Source: Colwellia psychrerythraea (GTDB lineage Bacteria > Pseudomonadota > Gammaproteobacteria > Enterobacterales > Alteromonadaceae). From it: DNA of 64,000 nucleotides. How positions within the stretch are numbered: the first letter of the stretch is position 1; every line of letters begins with the position of its first letter. This document shows positions 10,691 to 21,155 of this stretch, piece after piece. Under the pieces are notes generated by a model that was given only the letters and a program-made list of their open reading frames with translations, searched no databases and was not told where the DNA came from. Location: positions 1 to 64,000 of the forward strand of contig NZ_JQED01000024.1 in NCBI RefSeq assembly GCF_000764225.1, given 5' to 3'. Position numbers and translations under genes: made by a program.

Positions 10691-10730
10691 CGCACATTTG
10701 CTTACAGTTAAGCAAAAGTGCGTTTTTTTT
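10691..10730 (+). terminator. intrinsic terminator of ald
   Basis: A 14-bp stem with one mismatch (CGCACATTTGCTTA / TAAGCAAAAGTGCG), CAGT loop, then eight T residues. It lies about 70 bp past the ald stop. Confidence 0.9.
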
Positions 10731-10831
10731 TATTTATCATATAGCAAACTAATTATTTACCCCCTTGCTTTATTTCCTTATCATCCCAATTAATGAACCA
10801 TAGGTAGTTAACAATAACTACATTGAAATAA

Positions 10832-11803
<972 letters not shown>

Positions 11804-11842
11804 ACGCACAATAAAGAGCATAAAGCCCTTTAGTTGATCAAT

Positions 11843-11874
11843 AAACCACTTAAACTTCATTGTTTAAGTGGTTT
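11843..11874 (+). terminator. hairpin terminator after trxB
   Basis: A perfect 13-bp stem (AAACCACTTAAAC / GTTTAAGTGGTTT), 6-nt loop. The T-run after it is short (TTTATTTAG), so termination may be partial. It also argues against translation of aat from codons upstream of this point. Confidence 0.7.
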
Positions 11875-11941
11875 ATTTAGTTATACACGTAATTTTTGCA
11901 TGCGAAGTTCCTCAATATGCAAATTTTCTATGGATGAACTT

Positions 11942-12667
11942 ATGAGCCAAATACTGTATCAACTTGATGATATCAACATTGCTTTCCCCCCAATTGAAGG
12001 TGCACTGACCGAGCCTAATGGTTTACTGGCCCTTGGTGGTGATCTATCTTCAGAGCGCTTAATTTCAGCATACAGCCAGGGGATTTTTCCGTGGTACAGT
12101 GAGAACGATCCCTTGATGTGGTGGTCACCTGATCCCCGAGCCGTTATCGACATTGCTCAGCTGCGAATAAATCGAACGTTACGAAAAGCCATTAACAAAT
12201 CACCTTTTCATATCACCTTAAATCAAGATTTTTGCCAAGTAACTCAATTTTGTGCCAATGCCCCCTTTCGCAAAGATGGGACCTGGATACTGCCTGAAAT
12301 GGAGGCCGCTTACTTAAAGTTGCATCAACAAGGTTACGCTCACTCTGTCGAAATATGGCATACAGATGAGCAGAACAATAAAGTATTAGTCGGTGGTTTG
12401 TACGGTGTTGCTATTAATGGCTTCTTTTCCGGTGAGTCGATGTTTTATACAAAAAGCAATGCTTCTAAGTTTGCTCTTATTGCGTTAGGCCAGTTACTTG
12501 AATCAGTGGGCGTCAACTTTATAGATTGCCAGTTATTAAACCCATTTCTTGAAGATATGGGGGCTAAAGAAATAAGTCGTGATAGTTTTATTCGCAAACA
12601 ACGCGATGTACTTACTCAGAAATTGCCAACTGATTTTTGGCAACCACGAACTTTGACGCTAATTTAA
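11942..12667 (+). CDS. aat: leucyl/phenylalanyl-tRNA--protein transferase
   Basis: L/F-transferase of the N-end rule: it adds Leu or Phe from tRNA to proteins starting with Arg or Lys, marking them for ClpS/ClpAP. The family signature is complete: FPPIEGALTEPNGLLALGGD, LISAYSQGIFPWY, WWSPDPRAV, then GGLYGVAINGFFSGESMF. The open frame extends back to 11834, but that segment crosses the trxB terminator. ATG 11942 has a GGA box upstream and gives the usual MSQILYQLD start (241 aa). It lies 63 bp before bpt. Confidence 0.96.
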   Translation: MSQILYQLDDINIAFPPIEGALTEPNGLLALGGDLSSERLISAYSQGIFPWYSENDPLMWWSPDPRAVIDIAQLRINRTLRKAINKSPFHITLNQDFCQVTQFCANAPFRKDGTWILPEMEAAYLKLHQQGYAHSVEIWHTDEQNNKVLVGGLYGVAINGFFSGESMFYTKSNASKFALIALGQLLESVGVNFIDCQLLNPFLEDMGAKEISRDSFIRKQRDVLTQKLPTDFWQPRTLTLI

Positions 12668-12730
12668 GTCAAATTTGCTAATAGAAGTTATAATTAACAT
12701 TAGGCGTAATAGGCAATTGGAAAATTATCA

Positions 12731-13492
12731 ATGAGTGATGCTTCCTATAAACTAGGTATAACCAAAACATTTCCCTGTAATTATTTACCTGAACAACAAG
12801 AGCGTTTGCTAATAGCGGTTGATGAGCGTTTACACAACAGTGAAAGTTATGGATGGTTAATGACACAAGGTTTTCGTCGCAGTGGCGATCAAAGTTACCG
12901 ACCCAATTGCCCTAATTGCAATGCGTGTCATTCTATTCGGGTATTAACTAACGACTTTGTACCCTCTAAAAGTCAAAAAAGATCAATCAAGCGTAATAGT
13001 CATTTTATAATTAAAGAATCTGCTCAATTGAAAAACAGCTATTACCCATTGTTCGAGAATTATATTAATACCTTGCACCAAGATGGCAGCATGTACCCTG
13101 CGTCTTTTGAACAATTTGAAAGCTTTTTAAGCTGTAACTTAACCCAGCAACTTTTCATTGAGACTTGGCTACCAGCAAATGAAGATAATGGCCTAACAGA
13201 AGATAAACTTGTCTGCGTAGCGGTAACCGATGTGTTGAGTAACGGTTTATCTGCCGTTTATACTTTTTATCACCCTGAATTTAAGGCCAATGGATTAGGC
13301 GTGTTTTCAATTCTTACCCAACTTAATTTTTGCCAAAATATGTCCTTACCATACTTATATCTCGGTTATCAGATTGATGAATGTCAAAAGATGAATTATA
13401 AAGATCGATATTTTCCCTTTGAACGCTTTATTGATGGTCAATGGCATATAAATACCAAAGCTAGTGTTAATAAAGCTAAAATTGCTAAATAA
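12731..13492 (+). CDS. bpt: aspartate/glutamate leucyltransferase (Bpt/Ate family)
   Basis: Arginyl-tRNA-protein transferase family. Bacterial members with this domain pattern are Bpt enzymes, which add leucine to N-terminal Asp/Glu and feed the same ClpS pathway as Aat. The protein (253 aa) carries the N-terminal Cys cluster ([12 protein letters not shown]), the SQKRSIKRN basic segment, and the C-terminal acyltransferase-fold motifs ([40 protein letters not shown]). Leucyl rather than arginyl specificity is inferred from family knowledge. Confidence 0.93.
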   Translation: MSDASYKLGITKTFPCNYLPEQQERLLIAVDERLHNSESYGWLMTQGFRRSGDQSYRPNCPNCNACHSIRVLTNDFVPSKSQKRSIKRNSHFIIKESAQLKNSYYPLFENYINTLHQDGSMYPASFEQFESFLSCNLTQQLFIETWLPANEDNGLTEDKLVCVAVTDVLSNGLSAVYTFYHPEFKANGLGVFSILTQLNFCQNMSLPYLYLGYQIDECQKMNYKDRYFPFERFIDGQWHINTKASVNKAKIAK

Positions 13493-13616
13493 ATAGTCAC
13501 AAGCCTTTACATTAGCCAAGCAATTAGGCATCATTCGCGCAGCTTTTTTATCTGCCCTGCAATATCACTAATATAAAGATATTTAGTGGCTATTTTGCAC
13601 AACATTAGAGGTTTAG

Positions 13617-13841
<225 letters not shown>

Positions 13842-13894
13842 GCCAGTTATTGACTTAGGTTTCCTTTTTCTTAATTGCTGAAGCCGAAATAATT

Positions 13895-13929
13895 AAAAAA
13901 ACCAGCATTCAATAGAGTGCTGGTTTTTT
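13895..13929 (+). terminator. bidirectional terminator between infA and the VOC gene
   Basis: A 15-bp stem with one G-T type mismatch (AAAAAACCAGCATTC / GAGTGCTGGTTTTTT), AATA loop, T-rich on both strands. It sits between two convergent genes and can end both transcripts. Confidence 0.9.
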
Positions 13930-13963
13930 ATTGTCTATATTATTTGTTTAATAGCTAAATGCT

Positions 13964-14350
13964 TTACTTTGCCGGCATATCCATATGAAAAGCATTAAGT
14001 TTATTGCCATCTAAGTCCCTAAAATAAGCGGCATAAAAGCCACTTAATTCACCACGTAGTCCAGGAGCACCTTCACAGGTAGCGCCTAAGCTCAACGCTT
14101 TTTGATAAAAGGCATCCACTTGCTCATTTGAATCAACCATAATGGCGATCATCGTACCATTACCTACTGATGCGGGTTTGCCATCAAAAGGTTTAGAAAT
14201 GGCAAAACCTGCAGTGTCCATGCCAGTAGACCATGCAACGAACTGTTCAGATTCTAAGAAACGACCAGCGCCTATACTGCTGAACAGTTCATCATAGAAG
14301 TTAACTGCTTTTTCAAAATCATTAGTACCTAATGTAATATAACCTATCAT
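13964..14350 (-). CDS. VOC (glyoxalase/bleomycin-resistance fold) family protein
   Basis: A 128-aa vicinal-oxygen-chelate domain protein, likely cytoplasmic and dimeric. It has the usual pattern: MIGYITLGTNDFEKAVNFYDEL at the start and AAYFRDLDGNKLNAFHM at the end. The histidine of the classic first-strand metal site is replaced (YITLG), while Glu/Asp and His occur later, so metal binding and enzyme activity cannot be claimed. Substrate unknown. It stands alone, convergent with infA. Confidence 0.85.
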   Translation of the reverse strand: MIGYITLGTNDFEKAVNFYDELFSSIGAGRFLESEQFVAWSTGMDTAGFAISKPFDGKPASVGNGTMIAIMVDSNEQVDAFYQKALSLGATCEGAPGLRGELSGFYAAYFRDLDGNKLNAFHMDMPAK

Positions 14351-14451
14351 ACCTCTTCCCCATTGAGTGTTTTGTTAAACATTTACTATAACCCAAGCCA
14401 GATAAAGATGCAGGTTTCAGTGGAAATTAGAAATGCCAAGATATTTCAAGG

Positions 14452-15111
14452 CTAATAAGCTGCAATTAATTCCTTTTTGAATTGTTCGCAGCTAATGTTT
14501 AAACCACTTTTAGCGATGAGAACATTAAGTTCTTGTTGATGATTTTCAATGGTCGACAAGGTGATAGTATTATCATCAAGCTTGTAAATTTGTAATTGGC
14601 TTTGATAATAAAAAGATAAAATGGTCATGGCTTTTTCTTCACCATTGTTAGCCGCGAGTTTAATTTTTTTAAGTTTACGGTAAACCAAATTTTGCAATTG
14701 TTTCACCTGCCAAACATAATAAATTTCAGTAAAAAACGCACTATGCTTAATTCGGTACAAAATAGCAGCATTGGTCACCAATGCGAGAATAACGCCTAAT
14801 AAGTTGAATCTAAAATTACTCTCAGGCTCAGCTTGTACCGCATCATTGGCGACTTTCACAAGCTCATTTACATCACCGACACTGGAAAACATACTGATTA
14901 GTATGGTGCCAAACAAGAGTGACAGCACTAATAATGAGCTGATAAAACTCACAATAACAATATTCAAATGTTTTCTATAACGTTCTTTATCTATATCAAT
15001 CAATTGCATGGGAAGAAATAATCCTTGGTTTACCAAAATTAAAAAAATAAAAGTTAACAATAATGGGAGCAAAAGCAGCATCTTATCATTTTTATCACTT
15101 AGACGTGCCAT
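14452..15111 (-). CDS. DUF3087-like membrane protein
   Basis: The segment MQLIDIDKERYRKHLN followed by two membrane helices (about residues 49-72 and 100-118 of the long form) fits the DUF3087 family as I remember it; function unknown. The long form starts at ATG 15111, inside the last codons of recD (17-bp overlap), and adds an extra N-terminal hydrophobic helix. The family start is probably MQLIDIDK (ATG 15009), which has an AAGGA box about 12 bases upstream, so the extra helix may be an artefact. The cytoplasmic C-terminal half is charged and helical. Confidence 0.7.
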   Translation of the reverse strand: MARLSDKNDKMLLLLPLLLTFIFLILVNQGLFLPMQLIDIDKERYRKHLNIVIVSFISSLLVLSLLFGTILISMFSSVGDVNELVKVANDAVQAEPESNFRFNLLGVILALVTNAAILYRIKHSAFFTEIYYVWQVKQLQNLVYRKLKKIKLAANNGEEKAMTILSFYYQSQLQIYKLDDNTITLSTIENHQQELNVLIAKSGLNISCEQFKKELIAAY

Positions 15112-17302
15112 ATGAATGTAAATTTAAACCTGAATGACGTTTAACTTGCCCAGTAACACCCTGTTGCCATACCCGTTGGTTTGCAGCTATGGTCAGTTGC
15201 TTTTTAGCTCGAGTAATACCTGTGTAGAGTAATTCCCTCGACAATAGTTTACTGCCACGTTGTTGTTGGCCTTGTAGTAAGCTCTGTTGCTCACTTTGTG
15301 TGGCAGAAATGACCATAGCTACATGAGAGAATTCACTACCCTGAGTTTTATGGATAGTCATGGCATAAACACTTTCAAATTTCGGCAAACGAGATGGTAG
15401 TATCTGCCGGATTACCTGTGTTGCTGGCTCTGAAGTATCAAGCATTTTACTTTGACTAGTGGAATCCTCAAAACACGCCATTAAATGAGTTTTGCCTGCT
15501 TGATCAACAATTCGCCAAATAATGCCAATATCACCATTATATAAGCCTAAACGGTAGTCATTTTCATTTATCATGATTGGCTGTCCATGATAAAGCGCAT
15601 GTTGGTTTTGCTGATAAGGCGCATTATTTTTCCCTAAATAGCTCTTAATCATTTCATTAAGTCGCTCAACACCGTAATCACCTTGTCTAGTTGCACACAG
15701 CACCCTAAATTGTGATAACAACGCAAAAGCATCACTGACACTACGACAAGACTCAATGGGTTGATAATATTGCCTCACTAAGGGTGCAAGCCAAGTAGAG
15801 AGCTCACCTTGGGCAAGGGTTAACTGTCCCTCAGGCACCTGAGTTATAGAATCGCTCAACAATTTCCAACTACGTTTAACATCGCCTTCAATGACACTAT
15901 TAGCGATGAGGCCAATGCCACCTTGCCCATCAAAACGTCTAGATTTGACGAGAAAGGTCAAATAATCAACACTGTTTATTTTAGCTACATTGCGATGTGC
16001 ATCGCTTTGGTTACCTTGTCTATTTGCCATAAAATATGTATTAAGTTGTTCTGGCGAAAATTGACAAACTTGCGATAAATATTGTTCATTTTCGACACTA
16101 AAACCGCCGTGCGGTCGTGGCGCTATATCCGCTAATACACTACCTGCAGCGACGGAAGGAAGTTGATCGGCATCACCTAATAAAATCACTTTAGCAGTCT
16201 CTTTTAACGCACGAAAGACTCGAGTCATTAAAGGTAAGTCAACCATAGACACTTCATCAATGAGCACAATATCATAGGACAGGCGATTTTCTTCGTGGTG
16301 TCTAAAGTTTGGTGAGTTGGGTAAAACACCTAATAAACGATGCAGTGTTTGTGCTTGAGTGGGTATTTCAGCAAGCACCTTGTCATCAATCAATCCCTTA
16401 AAACCTGAAACTGCATTTACAATTGACTCTGACAAGCGTTGAGCCGCTTTACCAGTGGGCGCAACTAATGCAATATTAAGCGCAGCTGCTTCTTGGTGGT
16501 TTTGCGGAGCTGCCTCTGTTTGCTCTAAATCCAATTGTTCTAACATCAGTAACGCGGCTAATAATTTAGTTACTGTATAAGTTTTTCCTGTTCCCGGACC
16601 GCCAGCAATGACGCTAAAATTTTTATTAATAGCATTAGCCACTGCAATTTTTTGCCAATCAATTGTTGTTGCTTGTTTAGATATTCCCTGGCCTGACGTC
16701 TCTAATGATTCGTCCGGAAATAAACTATCGATACACTGTCTGATGCTATTATTATCATACTGACATTTTTGTAATAAGCGTCCATTTAAGGCTATGCTCA
16801 AGTCATTTTCAAACTGAAAATAACGGCGTAAATACAATTTATCATCATGCAGAACCAACAATTGTTGATCTGTTGCTAGGATATTGAGCTCTTTTAGCAT
16901 GGCTTGCAATTGTGCTAGTGGCGCAAAAACAAAACCAGCATGGCTGAGCTCTTGAGTTAAGCCGTCGTTTTCTTGTTGAAACTCTTTTTTTGTCGAGACA
17001 AAACCTTTACCCCAATGTTGATCTGCAATCTCATTTAATGGCAAACAACTGTGCCCTGCTCGCAGGCTAGCACTTAACGCTAAGAATAAATGATATAAAT
17101 TATCGTAATGATTTATATCAGTCATTGTGTCAGAAAATAAATCCACAGTTTCTTCTGTCGAGAATCGACTTTTTGTAGAAGGAATTAACGCGCTGAACAT
17201 TTCTTTTGCAAAGAAATAATCAATAGCTTCAACACCTTGGATAACCTTTTGCACTTGGGTAAAACGGCTGTACACTGGTTTGTTCATACTATTATCAAGC
17301 AT
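15095..17302 (-). CDS. recD: exodeoxyribonuclease V alpha subunit RecD
   Basis: Fast 5'-3' helicase subunit of RecBCD. The SF1B motifs are present: Walker A VIAGGPGTGKTYTVTKLL, DEVSMVD (motif II), LLGDADQLPSV (motif III) and the C-terminal YAMTIHKTQGSEFSHVAM and ELLYTGITRAKKQL. The frame opens 27 bp earlier, but ATG 17302 has GAGGAAG seven bases upstream and starts two bases after the recB stop. At 735 aa it is longer than E. coli RecD (608), with the extra length spread through the N-terminal half and loops. Confidence 0.95.
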   Translation of the reverse strand: MLDNSMNKPVYSRFTQVQKVIQGVEAIDYFFAKEMFSALIPSTKSRFSTEETVDLFSDTMTDINHYDNLYHLFLALSASLRAGHSCLPLNEIADQHWGKGFVSTKKEFQQENDGLTQELSHAGFVFAPLAQLQAMLKELNILATDQQLLVLHDDKLYLRRYFQFENDLSIALNGRLLQKCQYDNNSIRQCIDSLFPDESLETSGQGISKQATTIDWQKIAVANAINKNFSVIAGGPGTGKTYTVTKLLAALLMLEQLDLEQTEAAPQNHQEAAALNIALVAPTGKAAQRLSESIVNAVSGFKGLIDDKVLAEIPTQAQTLHRLLGVLPNSPNFRHHEENRLSYDIVLIDEVSMVDLPLMTRVFRALKETAKVILLGDADQLPSVAAGSVLADIAPRPHGGFSVENEQYLSQVCQFSPEQLNTYFMANRQGNQSDAHRNVAKINSVDYLTFLVKSRRFDGQGGIGLIANSVIEGDVKRSWKLLSDSITQVPEGQLTLAQGELSTWLAPLVRQYYQPIESCRSVSDAFALLSQFRVLCATRQGDYGVERLNEMIKSYLGKNNAPYQQNQHALYHGQPIMINENDYRLGLYNGDIGIIWRIVDQAGKTHLMACFEDSTSQSKMLDTSEPATQVIRQILPSRLPKFESVYAMTIHKTQGSEFSHVAMVISATQSEQQSLLQGQQQRGSKLLSRELLYTGITRAKKQLTIAANQRVWQQGVTGQVKRHSGLNLHSYGTSK

Positions 17303-17303
17303 G

Positions 17304-20300
17304 CTACGCTTCCTCATTGCATTTTTCACTAGAAAAAAGCGTATCTAAATTATTGATTTCTTGTGCTGTAATTTTTCGATAATAAACTCCAGCACCTTTA
17401 TGCTCAGGCGCTGTTGTCATGCCACGTAAATATAAATAATACACACCACCAAAATGCTGTTCAACATCGTAATCCACTAACGTTTGCGCTAGATAGCGAT
17501 GTAATGCTAATGCGTAAATTAAGTATTGTAAGTCGTAGTAATTTTTCTCAACATTATCGAGCAATGCAGCAAAATGATAATCTTGAAAACTATCACCCAA
17601 GTGACTCGACTTATAATCACACAGATAATATTTACCTTGATACTCAAAAATTAAGTCGATAAAACCGTGCATCATACCAGATAATTTTTTGTAACTAGGT
17701 AACATCACTGGATATTTTAAGCTGTTGTTTGATGGATTATTTATTTCTGGGTCAGTATCTAGGTTTTTTCCTTCACTTGCATTTCGCTGTGCGTTTTTTC
17801 GGTGATCGGTAAGCAAAATAGCTAAGGCATTCGTGCCCTCACCTTGCATAGGGAAATAGAACTCACTTTCACGTAATGTTTTATTAAGACTTATATCAGC
17901 CAAACAACCAAGTTGTTCATGTTCATTGTTGAAATTACTGTGATCATCTGAAATAAATGGTGCATTAATCACTTGTTCTAACCAGTGAATCAAATCGTCC
18001 GTTGTATATGCCGAATTATTATCTTCCACTCTACTGGGGTTTAGCTCACCATACCCTAACAGTGGCTTTTCTAAACTTTCTTGCCAATCAGGCTCAGAAA
18101 AATCAGTTTGCTCTAAAACATCGTGCAATAAGTTACCTGTATGCGCACCTTTAGCTAATTGAAAACAAATTTGTTCTGCAGTCGCATTTTCAATTTCATC
18201 AGGCTCGACAGCTGCATGTAAAGCGTCAAATTTCCGCCCTTCAATATCAGTATCTCGATCAGGGTTTGATACCCCTGCATGACGAATATTTCGGCTTATC
18301 GCGGTGAATGAACTTAACCACCAATCTCGCTCTATTTTGCCGACAAATCTACTGACTCCAGCCTGAACAAACGCCTGAGTTTCAGCGCCTTGTGTATTGG
18401 CTAAGGCATCCGCAGCAATAGAACAATCGAGAGATACCTCACGGATACCAATAGCGTGTTCGGCACTTGCTTTTAATGTCTGTAACGGCTTAATCATGCT
18501 TTCTTGTTCATGAAGTTGTAATGTTTTACCTAAAGGTGAAAGGTGATAAGCATCAAAAGCGCAGCAAAGCACGTAACATCTTCGTTCAGCTCTAGTTATT
18601 GCAACATAAAGCAAACGAATACTCTCAGCATAAGCCTCATTGCTCATGGCTTTTTTTGCTTCTTTTGAGCCATCTAGACTTAAACACAGTTCACCCCGTG
18701 CATCATGGTACTCAAGGTAACTCACCGATTTATTGCCAAACTTTAATGGATCTTTATGACGACAAGCAAAAGGAATAAACACATAAGGGTATTCAAGGCC
18801 TTTAGAGCCATGTTGAGTGATCAAACGGATCAGATCCCCGTCACTTTCTAAACGTAATTCAGCTTCCACATCATTACTTTCAAGATGACACTGCTGCTCA
18901 AACCAATGAACAAGCTCTTGTCCTTGGCTTAATCGAACACTCGCTGCTTGCAATATCTCAAATAAATGCAGCACGTTAGTTAAACAGCGATCTTTATTAT
19001 TTTTTGGCACATCAAACAAGTCGTGTAACAAGGTAATCGCCATGGTGATAAACCCTTGTCGTTGCCATTGCGTACGATAATCGACAAACGCAAACTTCAT
19101 CGTTTGATAGGCCATTTCATCTTGCTGTAATTGATGTAATTTATTGGAATCAAAGCCTAATAAACCACACGATAAAGCAGCGACAAATAATCGTTCATTT
19201 TCAGGTAACAGCACACCTTTGAGTAAACCCAATAATTGCTTAGCTTGGGGAGAATGAAATAAATTGGCTCTATCTGATAAAAATACGCTATCAAGACCCG
19301 CTTGTTGCAAAGCATATTGTATGTCTCGTGCTTCTGCGCCATCCCTGACTAAAATAGCAATGTCTTTTGGTTTGACACCAGATGCCGTTTGAACAGTGTT
19401 GCCAGTCGAAGCCTCTGTTGATGCTAACAAGCTGACAATTTCATTGGCACACCAGTTAGCAAGCATAGGACGACTACCTTGACTAATTTTATCACCTTGT
19501 GGCTTAGTACCATTAGATGTCTCTTCGCTGGTAAAATGAATAAATTGCAGCGCTTTATCACTATCTGAGATAACTTGTTGGTTTTGAGTAGACTCTTTGC
19601 ACTTTTTACCAGCCAAAACGGGTAAATAAGGAATACCGAAACCAAAGACACTTTCGCCTTGTTGGTTGGTAGTTTGTGAAACTGAAGTCTCGTTACGATT
19701 ATAGGTAAAAAGCTGATTATAACCTGCAATCATCTGCGGTGTTGATCGCCAATTAGTATCCATCAACCAATGATGATCACAGCCGCTGCGGGCATTTAAG
19801 TAGGCAAAAATATCACCACCTCGAAAGCCATAAATAGCCTGTTTTGGATCGCCAATCAGAAATAAACCCGCATTAGCATGTTTAGCATTACTACCATAAT
19901 AAATCGATTGTAAGATACCAAACTGCTTAGGATCAGTATCTTGAAACTCATCAATTAAGGCCACAGGATATTGTGCCAGCAGCTGTTTCGCTAGTAGCTG
20001 AGTGTTTTCACCGTTTGAATCGTCAGACTGAAGACAATCGGCTAAGGTATTAATTAAATCGTCAAAGTCTAATAAGTTAAGCGCTTGTTTCTGCTCAATG
20101 ACTTGCTGTCGAATTATGTAAATACCCGACTTAACAATGCCAAAAGCTTTCGCTTTGTTGATATTGTTGGCTATCTTCTTTACTTGCTCTTTCACTTCTT
20201 TTACTGGGGCAAACGCTTCAAGCAACTCAGCTTTATATGTCGATCGCGCATAACGTTTGCCATCAAAAAAACCATCCGGCATTTTGACCTTACCTGCGCC

Positions 20301-21155
20301 AACATCAAGCAGTGATAACTCTTTGCTGACAATACTTTCAAGCCAATTTTTTAATTGAGATAGCTCGTCACGCCTTTTTTCTTGCTCAGCGCCCTTTTTA
20401 ACCAGTATCAAAGCATTTTCAAATAAATCGCTGTTGGCCGTTAACGTTTGCGCTGCCAGGCGTACTAAAGCAATGAAATCAGCTTCAATACTTTCAACAT
20501 CCACAACAGATAACGCGCTGGTGTGGCCTATGGCTTTACTAAAACTGGATAAAAAACTATCTGGCGTTGCCCAAAAACTAGCGAGCAATAGAAAACTTTC
20601 ATGATCGGATTTAGCTAAACTGCGATACCAATCTTGACAAACTTGTAGGGTTATTTCAGACGAATTGGCCGCCATATTGGCATTAAACGGTAACCCGCTG
20701 GTAAAGGCATATTGATTTAATACCCGCTGACAAAAACCATGAATAGTAAAAATAGCCGCTTCATCAAGAAACAGTAACGCGCGTTTGAGTAAAAATTCTC
20801 GCTGTTTTTGTTCAATACGTCCGTTAAGAGTAGTAAAATAGGCGTCTTCTTCACACAATACATCCCAGTCACTCAACGCTAAACGAATAAAGGCATCAAT
20901 ACGACCTCGTAGCTCTTGGGTCGCATCTTTGGTAAAGGTCATCAATAATATCTGTTCAACCGTTAACTCTCGTTCGAGTAACAAGCGTAGATAGATACGG
21001 GTAATATTATAGGTTTTCCCCGTTCCAGCGCTCGCTTCAATAAGATGTTTGCCACTGAGTTTAATGGTGGCTGAATCAAGGTTTTGCAGTATTACCTCTG
21101 GATGGTTTGCTTTAGCCGTTATTTGCTGTACGCCTGAAGTAGTCGGTCGAGTCAT
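17304..21155 (-). CDS. recB: exodeoxyribonuclease V beta subunit RecB
   Basis: 3'-5' helicase and nuclease subunit of RecBCD, 1,283 aa. Walker A is EASAGTGKTYNITRIYLRLL near residue 40, motif II is VALIDEFQDTDPKQF, and motif VI is ESIRLLYVAITRAERR. The C-terminal RecB nuclease domain has the catalytic Asp/Lys pair in YYLCDYKSSHLG, preceded by GFIDLIF. Two Asn/Ser-rich insertions (around residues 530-560 and 1110-1140) lengthen it slightly. The start overlaps the recC stop (TAATG) and recD follows after two bases, so the three subunits are translationally coupled. Confidence 0.97.
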   Translation of the reverse strand: MTRPTTSGVQQITAKANHPEVILQNLDSATIKLSGKHLIEASAGTGKTYNITRIYLRLLLERELTVEQILLMTFTKDATQELRGRIDAFIRLALSDWDVLCEEDAYFTTLNGRIEQKQREFLLKRALLFLDEAAIFTIHGFCQRVLNQYAFTSGLPFNANMAANSSEITLQVCQDWYRSLAKSDHESFLLLASFWATPDSFLSSFSKAIGHTSALSVVDVESIEADFIALVRLAAQTLTANSDLFENALILVKKGAEQEKRRDELSQLKNWLESIVSKELSLLDVGAGKVKMPDGFFDGKRYARSTYKAELLEAFAPVKEVKEQVKKIANNINKAKAFGIVKSGIYIIRQQVIEQKQALNLLDFDDLINTLADCLQSDDSNGENTQLLAKQLLAQYPVALIDEFQDTDPKQFGILQSIYYGSNAKHANAGLFLIGDPKQAIYGFRGGDIFAYLNARSGCDHHWLMDTNWRSTPQMIAGYNQLFTYNRNETSVSQTTNQQGESVFGFGIPYLPVLAGKKCKESTQNQQVISDSDKALQFIHFTSEETSNGTKPQGDKISQGSRPMLANWCANEIVSLLASTEASTGNTVQTASGVKPKDIAILVRDGAEARDIQYALQQAGLDSVFLSDRANLFHSPQAKQLLGLLKGVLLPENERLFVAALSCGLLGFDSNKLHQLQQDEMAYQTMKFAFVDYRTQWQRQGFITMAITLLHDLFDVPKNNKDRCLTNVLHLFEILQAASVRLSQGQELVHWFEQQCHLESNDVEAELRLESDGDLIRLITQHGSKGLEYPYVFIPFACRHKDPLKFGNKSVSYLEYHDARGELCLSLDGSKEAKKAMSNEAYAESIRLLYVAITRAERRCYVLCCAFDAYHLSPLGKTLQLHEQESMIKPLQTLKASAEHAIGIREVSLDCSIAADALANTQGAETQAFVQAGVSRFVGKIERDWWLSSFTAISRNIRHAGVSNPDRDTDIEGRKFDALHAAVEPDEIENATAEQICFQLAKGAHTGNLLHDVLEQTDFSEPDWQESLEKPLLGYGELNPSRVEDNNSAYTTDDLIHWLEQVINAPFISDDHSNFNNEHEQLGCLADISLNKTLRESEFYFPMQGEGTNALAILLTDHRKNAQRNASEGKNLDTDPEINNPSNNSLKYPVMLPSYKKLSGMMHGFIDLIFEYQGKYYLCDYKSSHLGDSFQDYHFAALLDNVEKNYYDLQYLIYALALHRYLAQTLVDYDVEQHFGGVYYLYLRGMTTAPEHKGAGVYYRKITAQEINNLDTLFSSEKCNEEA